Shown here in pieces: positions 47,002 to 54,931 of a DNA stretch of 64,000 nt. Origin of the DNA: an uncultured Roseicyclus sp. Its GTDB lineage: Bacteria; Pseudomonadota; Alphaproteobacteria; Rhodobacterales; Rhodobacteraceae. Position numbers and translations under genes: made by a program. Location of the stretch: assembly GCA_947494975.1 (NCBI GenBank), contig CANLXA010000003.1, positions 744,001 through 808,000 of the forward strand. Direction: 5' to 3'. Below the pieces are notes generated by a model. That model saw only the letters and a program-made list of their open reading frames with translations. It made no database searches and was not told the DNA's origin. Within the stretch, counting starts at the first letter, position 1. Every line of letters starts with the position of its first letter.

Positions 47002-47015
47002 CGTTAGCGCTAACG
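47002..47015 (-). promoter_or_regulatory. zwf: palindromic operator upstream of zwf
   Basis: CGTTAGCGCTAACG is a perfect 14-base palindrome of the LacI/GalR operator type (central CG). TTAGAC-N17-GATAAA just upstream could be a promoter, placing the operator around the transcription start. A repressor responding to a sugar-acid intermediate would fit. The repressor gene is not adjacent. Confidence 0.6.
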
Positions 47016-47160
47016 GCGCCCTTTTATCCGACACATGCCGGCAGAGTCTAACAAAACCGACAGGGCCCACAACCACCGCCGCGCGGTCGGGAAAAGAAAC
47101 CGGGATTGCCGCCGGAAATCAGGCGCGCCACCTCGGTAACAATTGCCGCGATACGCCACG

Positions 47161-48372
47161 TCACCGCCCGCGCGCCGCCCACCAGTCGCGCGGCTTCGTC
47201 CGTGGTTTCAGCCGGCGCGCCGCGAGTGTCCGTGCCCATCCCCGCCCCGTTTCACCCCATCCGCCCCGGGCCAGCCAGACCCAGAGCCGGTCCAGCGCGC
47301 CCTTGCGGGGGGTCGTAAACGGGCAGACCCGCATACAGATCGCGCAATCGGATTTCAGCTTCGCCCAATAGGAAAAGCACGCCTCGGCATCCGATGACCA
47401 TTTCTTGACGCCCCGCTGGGTCGAAGGCGATGTGCCCGTCACCTCCTCCCCGAAATCGGGCAGCCCGAAGGGCAGCGCCTTGACCGGGCAGGCCCGGGCG
47501 CAGACGTCACACCTCTCGCAATAGGCCTTCAACCCCAGATCGACGGGCGCATCCACGGCCAGTGGCAGGTCCGTGAAGATCTTGGAGAACCGCACCCGCG
47601 GCCCGAAGTCCGGCGTCAGCACCATCTGGTTCCGCCCGTATTCCCCCAAACCGGCCTTGACGGCGTAAGGGATCACCAGGGCGGTGTCATTCATGCTGGC
47701 CACGGCCTGGTAGCCGAGGTTGCGGATATAGGCCGCGACCTGCATCACGATGGCCGCCTCGTGGGAATATTCCCGCCCCGTGGCCGCGCCCGCCAGAGCG
47801 CTGGGATAGGTCTCCACCAGATCCGCATCCATCGCGTGGCCCATCACGATCACATGGCTCAGGCCTTCGGGCAGTTCGTTGGCCACGGGTTCCATCACCC
47901 GAACGTCGGGGCGGTCCGCATAATGCCAGCGCTCATCGATATGAGTGATCCCGACAAGATCGGCCCCGAAGAGCCTGGCCACGGCCTTGATCTCGGCCGC
48001 CTCATCTTCAGGATTGCCAAGCTCCGCCTTGTCCGGGGCAATCGGCGTGTCGTCGCGGATCGCGCCCTGGAACCCTTCGCGCAGGCCCTCCGCCGCCGAC
48101 CTCTCGGAGACGATGTCCGAGATCAGCCAAGCCGCGTTTCTCAGCGCGAAATCCTTTTGCGTGAACCCATCCCCCCGGCGCGGCGCGGCCTCCATCCGGT
48201 AGCTGGCGAAAAAGGCATCGGTGTCCTTGGTTTTCACCCGCTCGTCCCAGAAGGCGCGGGTGAAGATGTCGTTCATCTGGGAAAAGCGCTTGAAATCCTC
48301 GCGCACCTCGAACCCGGCGGCCCGATCGCTGTCCAGCAAATGCTCGGGCGTTCGGTTCGCGGGGTAGCTCAC
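47161..48372 (-). CDS. short cytosolic reductive-dehalogenase (RdhA)-like protein
   Basis: This 403-residue protein has the RdhA core layout: a cobalamin/substrate part with IPYAVKAGLGEYGRNQMVL, then SKIFTDLPLAVDAPVDLG, followed by two 4Fe-4S sites. The first is Cys285, 288, 291 and 295 (CERCDVCARACP); the second is Cys332, 343, 346 and 350. Tyr202 could be the catalytic Tyr, by position only. There is no Tat signal and no membrane-anchor gene. A GTG start follows the agmatinase stop by one base. Respiratory dehalogenases are exported; this one is not, and the short C-terminus lacks a fused reductase. Halide removal is not proven. Epoxyqueuosine reductase is a weaker alternative. Confidence 0.65.
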   Translation of the reverse strand: MSYPANRTPEHLLDSDRAAGFEVREDFKRFSQMNDIFTRAFWDERVKTKDTDAFFASYRMEAAPRRGDGFTQKDFALRNAAWLISDIVSERSAAEGLREGFQGAIRDDTPIAPDKAELGNPEDEAAEIKAVARLFGADLVGITHIDERWHYADRPDVRVMEPVANELPEGLSHVIVMGHAMDADLVETYPSALAGAATGREYSHEAAIVMQVAAYIRNLGYQAVASMNDTALVIPYAVKAGLGEYGRNQMVLTPDFGPRVRFSKIFTDLPLAVDAPVDLGLKAYCERCDVCARACPVKALPFGLPDFGEEVTGTSPSTQRGVKKWSSDAEACFSYWAKLKSDCAICMRVCPFTTPRKGALDRLWVWLARGGWGETGRGWARTLAARRLKPRTKPRDWWAARGR

Positions 48373-48373
48373 C

Positions 48374-49336
48374 TCAACTCTCCGGCAGCATCGCGCAGAT
48401 CAACTCGAACATCACCGATGCGCCGAGCCAGGACGTGATGCCGCCATTGTCAAACGGTGGCGAGACCTCCACCAGATCCGCGCCGATCACATCAAGGCCC
48501 CGCAACGCCCGCACACATTGGATCGCCTCGAACGAGGTCGGCCCGCCCACCTCCGGCGTTCCGGTGCCCGGCGCGAAGGCCGGATCGATGAAATCGATGT
48601 CAAAGCTCACATAGGTCGGCCCGTCACCCACAACTTCCCGCGCCACCTGCATGACCGATGTCCAACCGCGCTCCATGCATTCCTCAATCGGCAGGATCCG
48701 CACGCCCTTGTCGTGGCCGTAGTCGAAATCGGACGTGTTGTAGGATGTCCCCCGCATCCCGGCCATGACGCAGCGGGCGGGATCGACGCAGCCTTCCTCG
48801 ATCGCCTGTCGGAACGGGTTACCATGGGTCAGGGTCTTGCCACCGAAATAGGGGGGATAAAGATCGGTATGGCTGTCGAGCAGCACCAGCCCGAACGCTT
48901 CCCCCCGCGCCGCGCGCAATTCGCGCAACACGGTCAGTGTACACAGATGATCGCCGCCGACCATGAAGGGCCGGATGCCCTGCCCCAACACGCCCGCAAT
49001 GAAGGCCTGCGCGCTTTCCAGTGCTTCATCCTGATCCACGGGCGACATCGCCACATCCCCCAAATCCGCAATCCGTGCGGCCTGAAACGGCAACTGCCCG
49101 GTGGATCGGTTCATCTCGCGGATCATCGTCGAGGCGTCCCGCAACGCCCGTGGCCCGTGCCGCGCGCCGGGCCGGTTCGACGTGGCCCCATCCCAGGGCA
49201 GGCCGAAGATCCCGATCTCCACCTCCGCCCGGCGGGGATCGTCGGCGGCCAGATACGGCAAGCGCATGAAGCTCGGCAACCCCGCATAACGCGGCAGGTC
49301 CGTACCGGACGGCGGCTGGAAAAACGGGTCAGACAT
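48374..49336 (-). CDS. speB: agmatinase/arginase (ureohydrolase) family enzyme
   Basis: This 320-residue Mn-dependent ureohydrolase shows VGGDHLCTL, LDSHTDLYPPYF (family DAHxD, here DSHTD) and SFDIDFIDPAFAPGTGTPEVGG. It would split agmatine or a guanidino acid, giving urea. The exact substrate within agmatine, guanidinobutyrate or other guanidines is not readable. The ATG is preceded by AAGGGAG. The RdhA-like gene follows with one base between, so both are probably translated from one message. A dispersed repeat lies just upstream. Confidence 0.88.
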   Translation of the reverse strand: MSDPFFQPPSGTDLPRYAGLPSFMRLPYLAADDPRRAEVEIGIFGLPWDGATSNRPGARHGPRALRDASTMIREMNRSTGQLPFQAARIADLGDVAMSPVDQDEALESAQAFIAGVLGQGIRPFMVGGDHLCTLTVLRELRAARGEAFGLVLLDSHTDLYPPYFGGKTLTHGNPFRQAIEEGCVDPARCVMAGMRGTSYNTSDFDYGHDKGVRILPIEECMERGWTSVMQVAREVVGDGPTYVSFDIDFIDPAFAPGTGTPEVGGPTSFEAIQCVRALRGLDVIGADLVEVSPPFDNGGITSWLGASVMFELICAMLPES

Positions 49337-49403
49337 GGGCGGACGCTCCCTTCTCAACGCGGCCACGCTATCCACGCCGGCGCGCGCTGTCACCCCGCCT
49401 GCT

Positions 49404-49451
49404 GTTTCATCTTGGCGCTCAAACTCCGGGGGTTTGGGGGCTGGCCCCCAA
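49404..49451 (-). repeat. dispersed intergenic repeat, copy C
   Basis: Read on the minus strand this is CCCCGGAGTTTGAGCGCCAAGATGAAAC, preceded by an 18-base palindrome (TTGGGGGC-TG-GCCCCCAA). The GCCAAGATGAA core matches the copies at 28691 and 62330. It lies between HNH and speB. Confidence 0.55.
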
Positions 49452-49469
49452 TCGCCGCCTCGCCGGGGC

Positions 49470-50078
49470 CTAGGCTTCCAGTTCGGAATCCCAGTAAAGG
49501 AAATCCATCCAGCTCTCATGCAGGTGGTTCGGTGGAAATTTCCGCCCGCGATTGCGCAATTCTTCCGCACCGGGCTGGCGTGGTGCCCGACGCAGGGACA
49601 GGCCCGACCGCCGCAGACTCTTGGAGCCCTTGCGCAGATTGCACCGCGAACAGGCCGCCACCACGTTTTCCCAGCTCGTCACCCCACCCTTGGCGCGCGG
49701 CACCACGTGGTCAAAGGTCAGGTCGCCCTTCGCGCCGCAATATTGGCAGCTGAACTCATCGCGCAGGAACAGGTTGAACCGGGTGAAGGCCACACGCTTT
49801 TGCGGCTTCACGTAATCGCGCAGCACCACCACGGACGGGATCCGGATGGTCGTTGAGGGCGAATGCACGAAATCGTCGTATTCCGCCACGATCTGCACCC
49901 GGTCGAGCCAGACGGCCTTCACCGCCTCCTGCCAGGGCCACAGGGACAGCGGATAGTAGCTGAGCGGTCGGTAATCGGCGTTCAGGACAAGCGCCGGCCT
50001 GTGGCGCAGCGCACCCGGTTCGCGGACAAACGACGTCCGGAACTCGATCTCGCCAGCTGGATTCTCATTGGCCTGCAT
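49470..50078 (-). CDS. HNH endonuclease
   Basis: This 202-residue protein has an HNH nuclease domain with paired zinc-binding cysteines (CQYCGAKGDLTFDHVVPRAK, then CSRCNLRKGSKSL). The N-terminal half (VLNADYRPLSYYPLSLWPWQ) is conserved in this family of standalone HNH proteins in Rhodobacterales and other bacteria. Its role may be DNA processing or defence, but is unknown. No methylase or phage gene is near. It lies 134 bases upstream of speB on the same strand. Confidence 0.85.
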   Translation of the reverse strand: MQANENPAGEIEFRTSFVREPGALRHRPALVLNADYRPLSYYPLSLWPWQEAVKAVWLDRVQIVAEYDDFVHSPSTTIRIPSVVVLRDYVKPQKRVAFTRFNLFLRDEFSCQYCGAKGDLTFDHVVPRAKGGVTSWENVVAACSRCNLRKGSKSLRRSGLSLRRAPRQPGAEELRNRGRKFPPNHLHESWMDFLYWDSELEA

Positions 50079-50277
50079 TTGGGGACTCCGCCTCCACCCT
50101 GTGTGCCTGTCAGCGGCATCAGAGCGGGAGCACCCGCCCCAGCCTTTCGGCCACTATATCTAGGTGCCGCGAACCAGCAAGCAAAATAGATGCAGTAGCC
50201 CTGCGCTGATCCTTAGGGCCGAATTGCAACAGGAGGATGAATGCATGAGTGGCGCGGCCCGCCCGGCTGGCCCCCCA

Positions 50278-50943
50278 TCAGCCCGGCAGTTTCTCTTTCA
50301 GAAACGCCAGCGCCACCGACAGGCCATCGGGCGCAATCCCATGGGCCGTGCCCTTCATGATATGGGCATAGACCTCTTCCCACCCTGCGGCCTGCAACCC
50401 CTCTGCCGCCTCGGGCAGCGATTGGGGCGGCACGACATCATCGGCATCGCCGTGGATCAGCAGAACCGGCGGGCGTACAACCACGTCCTCCGCCAACGCT
50501 TCGGGCTCAAGCAACCGGCCCGAAAAGCCGACGACCCCGGCAAAGGCCTCGGCCCGGCGCGGCGCAACATGGAGCGCCATCATCGTGCCCTGGCTGAACC
50601 CCACCAACGCGGTCTCGGCCGCGCTCACCCCATGCTCCGCCATCACGTGGTCCAGAAACCGGTTCAGGTCCGTGACCGCCCGCGCCATCCCTTCGGCCGC
50701 CGCCTCCTCGGAGGACCCATCGATCCAGGGGATCGGAAACCACTGAAACCCCATCGGGTTCATCGCCGAGCGCTCCGGCGCATCGGGTGCGACAAAGGCC
50801 GTATCGGGCAAATGCTCCGCCAGGGGATCGGCCAGGCCCAAAAGGTCCTTCCCATCCGCCCCATAGCCATGCAGGAACACCACAAGCGATCTTGCCGTGC
50901 CGGACTGCGCCGACTTTGTCCCGTAATCCAATTCCGTCGTCAC
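50278..50943 (-). CDS. alpha/beta-hydrolase, phospholipase/carboxylesterase type
   Basis: This 221-residue serine hydrolase shows HGYGADGKDLLGLA, GFSQGTMMALHV (Ser nucleophile), HGDADDVVP (Asp) and KGTAHGIAP (His), the triad of short carboxylesterases in the phospholipase family. It starts with GTG overlapping the upstream glycosylase stop (GTGA), so it is translationally coupled. Substrates are likely short acyl esters. The upstream gap holds only a short AGGAGG-led frame that I do not accept as a gene. Confidence 0.85.
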   Translation of the reverse strand: MTTELDYGTKSAQSGTARSLVVFLHGYGADGKDLLGLADPLAEHLPDTAFVAPDAPERSAMNPMGFQWFPIPWIDGSSEEAAAEGMARAVTDLNRFLDHVMAEHGVSAAETALVGFSQGTMMALHVAPRRAEAFAGVVGFSGRLLEPEALAEDVVVRPPVLLIHGDADDVVPPQSLPEAAEGLQAAGWEEVYAHIMKGTAHGIAPDGLSVALAFLKEKLPG

Positions 50944-51554
50944 AACGCGCCCTCTCGCTTGGTCTTCTCCCGGTAGTAGGCCCAGAGCGCGCGGGCGGCA
51001 ATGGCACGCAAAGGCGACCAATCCTCCGCCATCCGGCGCATCTCCGGCTCTGAAGGGCGTGCCTCAAGCCCGAACAAAAGCTTCGCCCCCTCCTGCAAAG
51101 CCAGATCGCCCGCCGCGAACACATCCGCATGGCCAAGCGCGAACTTCGCATAGATCTCAGCCGTCCAACGCCCGATGCCCGGCACGGCAGTCAGTGTCTT
51201 GAGAACCTCATCCACCTCCGCCCGTCGCAAGGCCAGGTAATCCAATCGTGCCTCTGCCAACGCCTTGGCATACCGCACCTTGGGCCGCGACAATCCGCAT
51301 CCGCGCAAATCCTCGTCCGAAGCGACCAGAACCGCCGCCGCCTCGCTCAGCCCCGCCGCCTCCAGGCGCCCCCAGATGGCCGCTGCCGACGCGGTCGACA
51401 CCTGCTGCCCGACAATCGCCTGCAACAACGCTCCAAACCCGTCCGCCCGACGCCGCAAAGGCAAAGGTCCTGAAACGGCGGCAAACTTCGGCTCCATCAC
51501 ACATAGGCGCCCAAATCCCGCCGCGACATCCGCCTCTGTCTCGATCCGCTCCAT
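50940..51554 (-). CDS. DNA-3-methyladenine glycosylase II-like (AlkA family)
   Basis: This 204-residue HhH-GPD protein would excise alkylated bases. LTAVPGIGRWTAEIYAKFAL is the helix-hairpin-helix, and FAAGDLALQEG holds the catalytic Asp (normal AlkA motif is P-A/G-D-D-L). IVGQQVSTASAAAIWGRLE is also conserved. It lacks the long N-terminal domain of E. coli AlkA. The ATG of MERIETEAD is at 51554. The esterase gene follows with GTGA overlap, and the MFS gene is divergent. Confidence 0.88.
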   Translation of the reverse strand: MERIETEADVAAGFGRLCVMEPKFAAVSGPLPLRRRADGFGALLQAIVGQQVSTASAAAIWGRLEAAGLSEAAAVLVASDEDLRGCGLSRPKVRYAKALAEARLDYLALRRAEVDEVLKTLTAVPGIGRWTAEIYAKFALGHADVFAAGDLALQEGAKLLFGLEARPSEPEMRRMAEDWSPLRAIAARALWAYYREKTKREGAL

Positions 51555-51677
51555 CCCGCCCTTACCCGTGTTCCGAGTCCTCACGTACAACCGCCCGGCT
51601 CCCCCGTGCTCATGCCCGGGCCAAACGTGACACCCGGCATCTGGACCACGCCCGGCAAACCCTATACCGCTCGGACC

Positions 51678-52910
51678 ATGAGCGACATCTCCGTTTCCGA
51701 AACCCCGATCAACGACGCACGCGCCAAGCGGAATGTCATTGTTCTGGTTCTGGCCCAGGCCGTGCTTGGTGCCCAGATGCCAATGCTTTTTGTCATTGGC
51801 GGCCTTGCAGGCCTGATGATCGCACCGACCCCGGCGCTGGCAACCATCCCGATCTCGCTCATCGTTTTCGGCTCCATGACAACCGCACCCTGGCTCTCGG
51901 CCCTGATGCAGCGCCATGGGCGCACCGCCGGGTTTTACATCGGTGCCATCGGCGGCGGAACCGGTGCCGTTCTGTCCGCCGCGGGCCTGTGGATCGACAG
52001 CTTTCCACTCTTCCTCGTCGGCTCCTATCTCAGCGGCATCTACATGTCCGCGCAGGGGTTTTATCGGTTCGCCGCAACGGATACGGCCTCCGACACCTTT
52101 CGGCCCAAGGCTATCTCCTATGTCATGGCGGGCGGCCTGCTGTCGGCCTTTGTCGGTCCGCAATTGGTCAAGGCGTCGTCGGAGGCCACGGTTGTGCCGT
52201 TTGTGGGCACCTATCTGGCCATCATCGTCATCAACTTTGCGGGCGCCGCGCTCTTCGCCTTCCTCGACCTGCCCAAACCGGAACCCGCCCGCGCGGACGC
52301 CCCCCGGGGCCGGACCCGGGCGGAGCTGTTGCGCGACCCGAAAATCATCGTTGCGATGATCTGTGGTGCGGTCTCTTACGCGCTGATGAACCTGATGATG
52401 ACCTCCACACCGCTGGCGGTCGTCGGCTGTGGCTTCACCACCGGGAACGCCGCCGATGTCGTCTCCGCCCATGTCATCGCGATGTTTGCGCCATCGTTTT
52501 TCACCGGCCACCTCATTGCACGGTTCGGGGCCACCAGGATCGTGGCGATCGGCCTCTTTCTGCTGGCCTGTGCCGGCGGCGTCGCCCTGACAGGGGTGGA
52601 GCTGTTCCAGTTCTTTGGTGCGCTCATCCTGCTCGGCATCGGGTGGAATTTCGGCTTCATCGGCGCCACCGCCATGCTGACCGCATCCCATGCGCCCGAA
52701 GAGCGCGGCCCGGTGCAGGGGATGAACGATTTCGTCGTCTTCGGCTGCGTCACCATCGCGTCGCTCAGCTCGGGCGTGCTGATGTATTCGGGGGGTGAGG
52801 ATGTGGTTCTGGGATGGACCTCCGTGAACCTCGCCATGGCGCCGTTCCTGGTGCTGGCGGGGGCTGCGCTGATCTGGCTGGCTCTGCGGCCGGAGCCGAA
52901 CCCGGCCTGA
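51678..52910 (+). CDS. MFS transporter
   Basis: This 410-residue major-facilitator protein has about twelve hydrophobic helices. The stretch FRPKAISYVMAGGLLSAFVG is like the loop before the fifth helix in drug or metabolite exporters. It has no diagnostic motif for a substrate. The ATG of MSDISVSE is supported by length. It is divergent from the AlkA-like gene and convergent to the phytoene-synthase-fold gene. Confidence 0.85.
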   Translation: MSDISVSETPINDARAKRNVIVLVLAQAVLGAQMPMLFVIGGLAGLMIAPTPALATIPISLIVFGSMTTAPWLSALMQRHGRTAGFYIGAIGGGTGAVLSAAGLWIDSFPLFLVGSYLSGIYMSAQGFYRFAATDTASDTFRPKAISYVMAGGLLSAFVGPQLVKASSEATVVPFVGTYLAIIVINFAGAALFAFLDLPKPEPARADAPRGRTRAELLRDPKIIVAMICGAVSYALMNLMMTSTPLAVVGCGFTTGNAADVVSAHVIAMFAPSFFTGHLIARFGATRIVAIGLFLLACAGGVALTGVELFQFFGALILLGIGWNFGFIGATAMLTASHAPEERGPVQGMNDFVVFGCVTIASLSSGVLMYSGGEDVVLGWTSVNLAMAPFLVLAGAALIWLALRPEPNPA

Positions 52911-52942
52911 CGCTGGTCCTGTCTGATAGGCCTGTCCGGCCC

Positions 52943-53689
52943 CTAGATCCGTCCGAACATCGCCGCGCCAATCAGGCTGAGCCGTTCTTGGATCGGGGCG
53001 CGGTCAAGCGCGCCGGTGGCGACTGCCATCGGGTCCGACGCAGCTCGGTGCAAGATCGCCCGCGCCCCCGCCGCCTCGAACAGCGCGGCGCGGGCGGGCA
53101 TCGGGACGCTCACCCGTCGTGGCCAGTCGGCCAACGCGCCTTGGGCAAGCGCCGCAACCGCCTCCGCGCGACCATCAAGAAGGGGCACCCTGCCGCGCGC
53201 CTCCAGATCGGGCACCGCCATCAGGTATCGCGCCAGACCGGCGCCGTAGCCAATCGCGCGTGTGCCATCATCGGGGATACCGCCAAGGGCGACGATTGCC
53301 ACCTCGATCAACGTGCCAGAGGTGCGGCTGAGATATTGGCGAAACGCGGCTTCATCCTCACACGGCTCCTTGTAGATGTCCCACCGGCGGGCGGCGACAA
53401 GCAGGTCCAGCGCCTTCGCCCCGTCCTTGTCCAGAAACCCCAGCCCATCGACAACCTCATGGCGTCTCCCGCGGCCCTCGCCCACCTCCTCCAGCGCGTC
53501 GCGCCACCATTGCAGACGCATCTCGGCAATCATCGGCTCTTCGGTCAGCCATGGCGCGCGGGACACTTCGATGTTGAAGGCATAAAGCGGCAGCAGCACC
53601 TCGCGGGCCTCCAGCGGCGCGGCCATCGCGGCGCGAAACCGGCGCGGATCCCCCCGCGCGACCAGCTCGGCGCAGGCCTGAACGCTCAT
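52943..53689 (-). CDS. squalene/phytoene-synthase-fold protein, probably non-catalytic
   Basis: This 248-residue all-helical protein aligns by eye with the squalene/phytoene synthase fold (PLYAFNIEVSRAPWLTEEPM, then RLQWWRDALEEV and GGIPDDGTRAIGYGAGLARY). The aspartate-rich DxxxD motifs of true synthases are not present; YAFNIEV replaces the usual first motif. The closest relatives I recall are NDUFAF6-like complex I assembly proteins, which also lack them. It overlaps the methyltransferase gene (ATGA). A function in complex I assembly is inferred. Confidence 0.7.
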   Translation of the reverse strand: MSVQACAELVARGDPRRFRAAMAAPLEAREVLLPLYAFNIEVSRAPWLTEEPMIAEMRLQWWRDALEEVGEGRGRRHEVVDGLGFLDKDGAKALDLLVAARRWDIYKEPCEDEAAFRQYLSRTSGTLIEVAIVALGGIPDDGTRAIGYGAGLARYLMAVPDLEARGRVPLLDGRAEAVAALAQGALADWPRRVSVPMPARAALFEAAGARAILHRAASDPMAVATGALDRAPIQERLSLIGAAMFGRI

Positions 53690-54408
53690 ACCGGCCGAAC
53701 AACCGACAGAAGATAGCCGGTTTCCGCCTTGTGGGCGCGCCAGAGGTTCATCTCGGCCTCGGCCTCATCCAGCGCGGCGATCAGCGCGGCATCCGCGCCC
53801 TTGCGCAGCCGCGTGATCCGGTCCTGCATGGGGCGGTAATAACTCTCCCAACCGATATCGGAGACCTTGCGTGTCTCCAGCACCTCGAAACCGGCGGCGG
53901 CAATCCGGTCACGAATACCGGCCTCGTCCGTCAGCGGCTCATGCTCGCCCCAGAAGGCCCGCGCGCCGTCGGACGGCGTCGCGGTGAAGAAGCTTGGCTC
54001 GGAAAATGCAATCGCCCCGCCGGGTGCCAGCTGTTGCGCCCATGTGGTCAATGCGGCCTCGATGCCCACAAAATAGACGGCACCCGCACACCAGATAAAA
54101 TCGAACGGCCCCGATTGCGCCAGGAAATCACCGGCCACAAGCGTCACACGTTTGTCCTTGCCCCACCGGGCCTTGGCGGCCTCGATAAACGGGGCATGAA
54201 GGTCCACGGCCGTCACATGACCCTGAGGCGCCGCCCGCAAAAGCGCGCCCAGATCGCCGCCCGGGCCGGAGGCGGCATCCAGAACGCGGGCGTCGGGGCC
54301 GATCCCCGCCACCTCCACCGCCCAGGCCACATCCGCCGTCTCGCCCGGCCCCTCCCGGGGCAGATCGGCGTGGATCCTGAAGAAATTCTCGGCGTCAAAA
54401 TCGCTCAT
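53686..54408 (-). CDS. class I SAM-dependent methyltransferase
   Basis: This 240-residue protein has SAM motif I at about residue 40 (VLDAASGPGGDLGALLRAA) and VTAVDLHAPFIEAAKARWG as motif II. The acceptor is unreadable. Its stop overlaps the start of the squalene/phytoene-synthase-like gene, and its start overlaps the lipoprotein end by 14 bases, so these genes form one tight unit. Confidence 0.85.
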   Translation of the reverse strand: MSDFDAENFFRIHADLPREGPGETADVAWAVEVAGIGPDARVLDAASGPGGDLGALLRAAPQGHVTAVDLHAPFIEAAKARWGKDKRVTLVAGDFLAQSGPFDFIWCAGAVYFVGIEAALTTWAQQLAPGGAIAFSEPSFFTATPSDGARAFWGEHEPLTDEAGIRDRIAAAGFEVLETRKVSDIGWESYYRPMQDRITRLRKGADAALIAALDEAEAEMNLWRAHKAETGYLLSVVRPV

Positions 54409-54931
54409 AGGCGCGCTCGCAGGCTTGGGCGGCGGTGGTTGTCACCTCGGCAACGATCTCGCTGTCGTGTGTCAGCGGGGCGCGGTCGATCTCGGAGGCC
54501 TCGAAGATACCGGTGGTCAGGATCGCCAGCGCATTGCCGGAACAGCTGGTCTCCCGGCGCTGCACAGTGCCATCATCGAACGTCACGGTGACGGTCGACA
54601 CGTCGGACAGCCCGCACGGGGAGGCGTCGACTTCGGACAAGGCGCGGATGGTCGGTTCGGCCAGCAACCAAAGGCGGGGCAGGATCGCATCCTCAAAGCT
54701 CTGGGTGACGATGGTGGTTTCCCCCGCCGCCGCATCGGACAGGACGCTGACCTGCTGCCCCTCAGGCCCGTGGGCCACGGCGGTAAGCTGTCCGTCGGGA
54801 TCCCCGAACGTCGCACAGATTGCCACAATCTCGCGACTCTGGCAGCCCGCGGCCAACAGCGTGGCCACCAGGGCGAGGCCTGTCCCGGCTCGGGGGCACC
54901 AGCGGAGCGCGGGCCTGCGACCGCCGATCAT
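54395..54931 (-). CDS. hypothetical lipoprotein
   Basis: This 178-residue protein starts with a positively charged signal region and a lipobox LLAAGC with Cys30. It would be processed by signal peptidase II and sit in the periplasm, anchored to the membrane. The rest is beta-rich and unrecognised, with two further cysteines near SPCGLS and TSCSGNA that could pair. Its ATG overlaps the cimA stop (ATGA), so it is translationally coupled to cimA despite the unrelated role. Confidence 0.75.
   Translation of the reverse strand: MIGGRRPALRWCPRAGTGLALVATLLAAGCQSREIVAICATFGDPDGQLTAVAHGPEGQQVSVLSDAAAGETTIVTQSFEDAILPRLWLLAEPTIRALSEVDASPCGLSDVSTVTVTFDDGTVQRRETSCSGNALAILTTGIFEASEIDRAPLTHDSEIVAEVTTTAAQACERAYERF

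Noticed and set aside
47161-48372. Epoxyqueuosine reductase (QueG)
   Set aside because: The double 4Fe-4S part is shared with QueG, but the IPYAVKAGLGEYGRN and SKIFTDLPLA segments and the overall length fit RdhA better.
50231-50277. AGGAGG followed by ATG codons upstream of the esterase end
   Set aside because: The first ATG stops after three codons, and the others run antisense into the esterase gene. The ribosome-binding-like sequence is probably chance.
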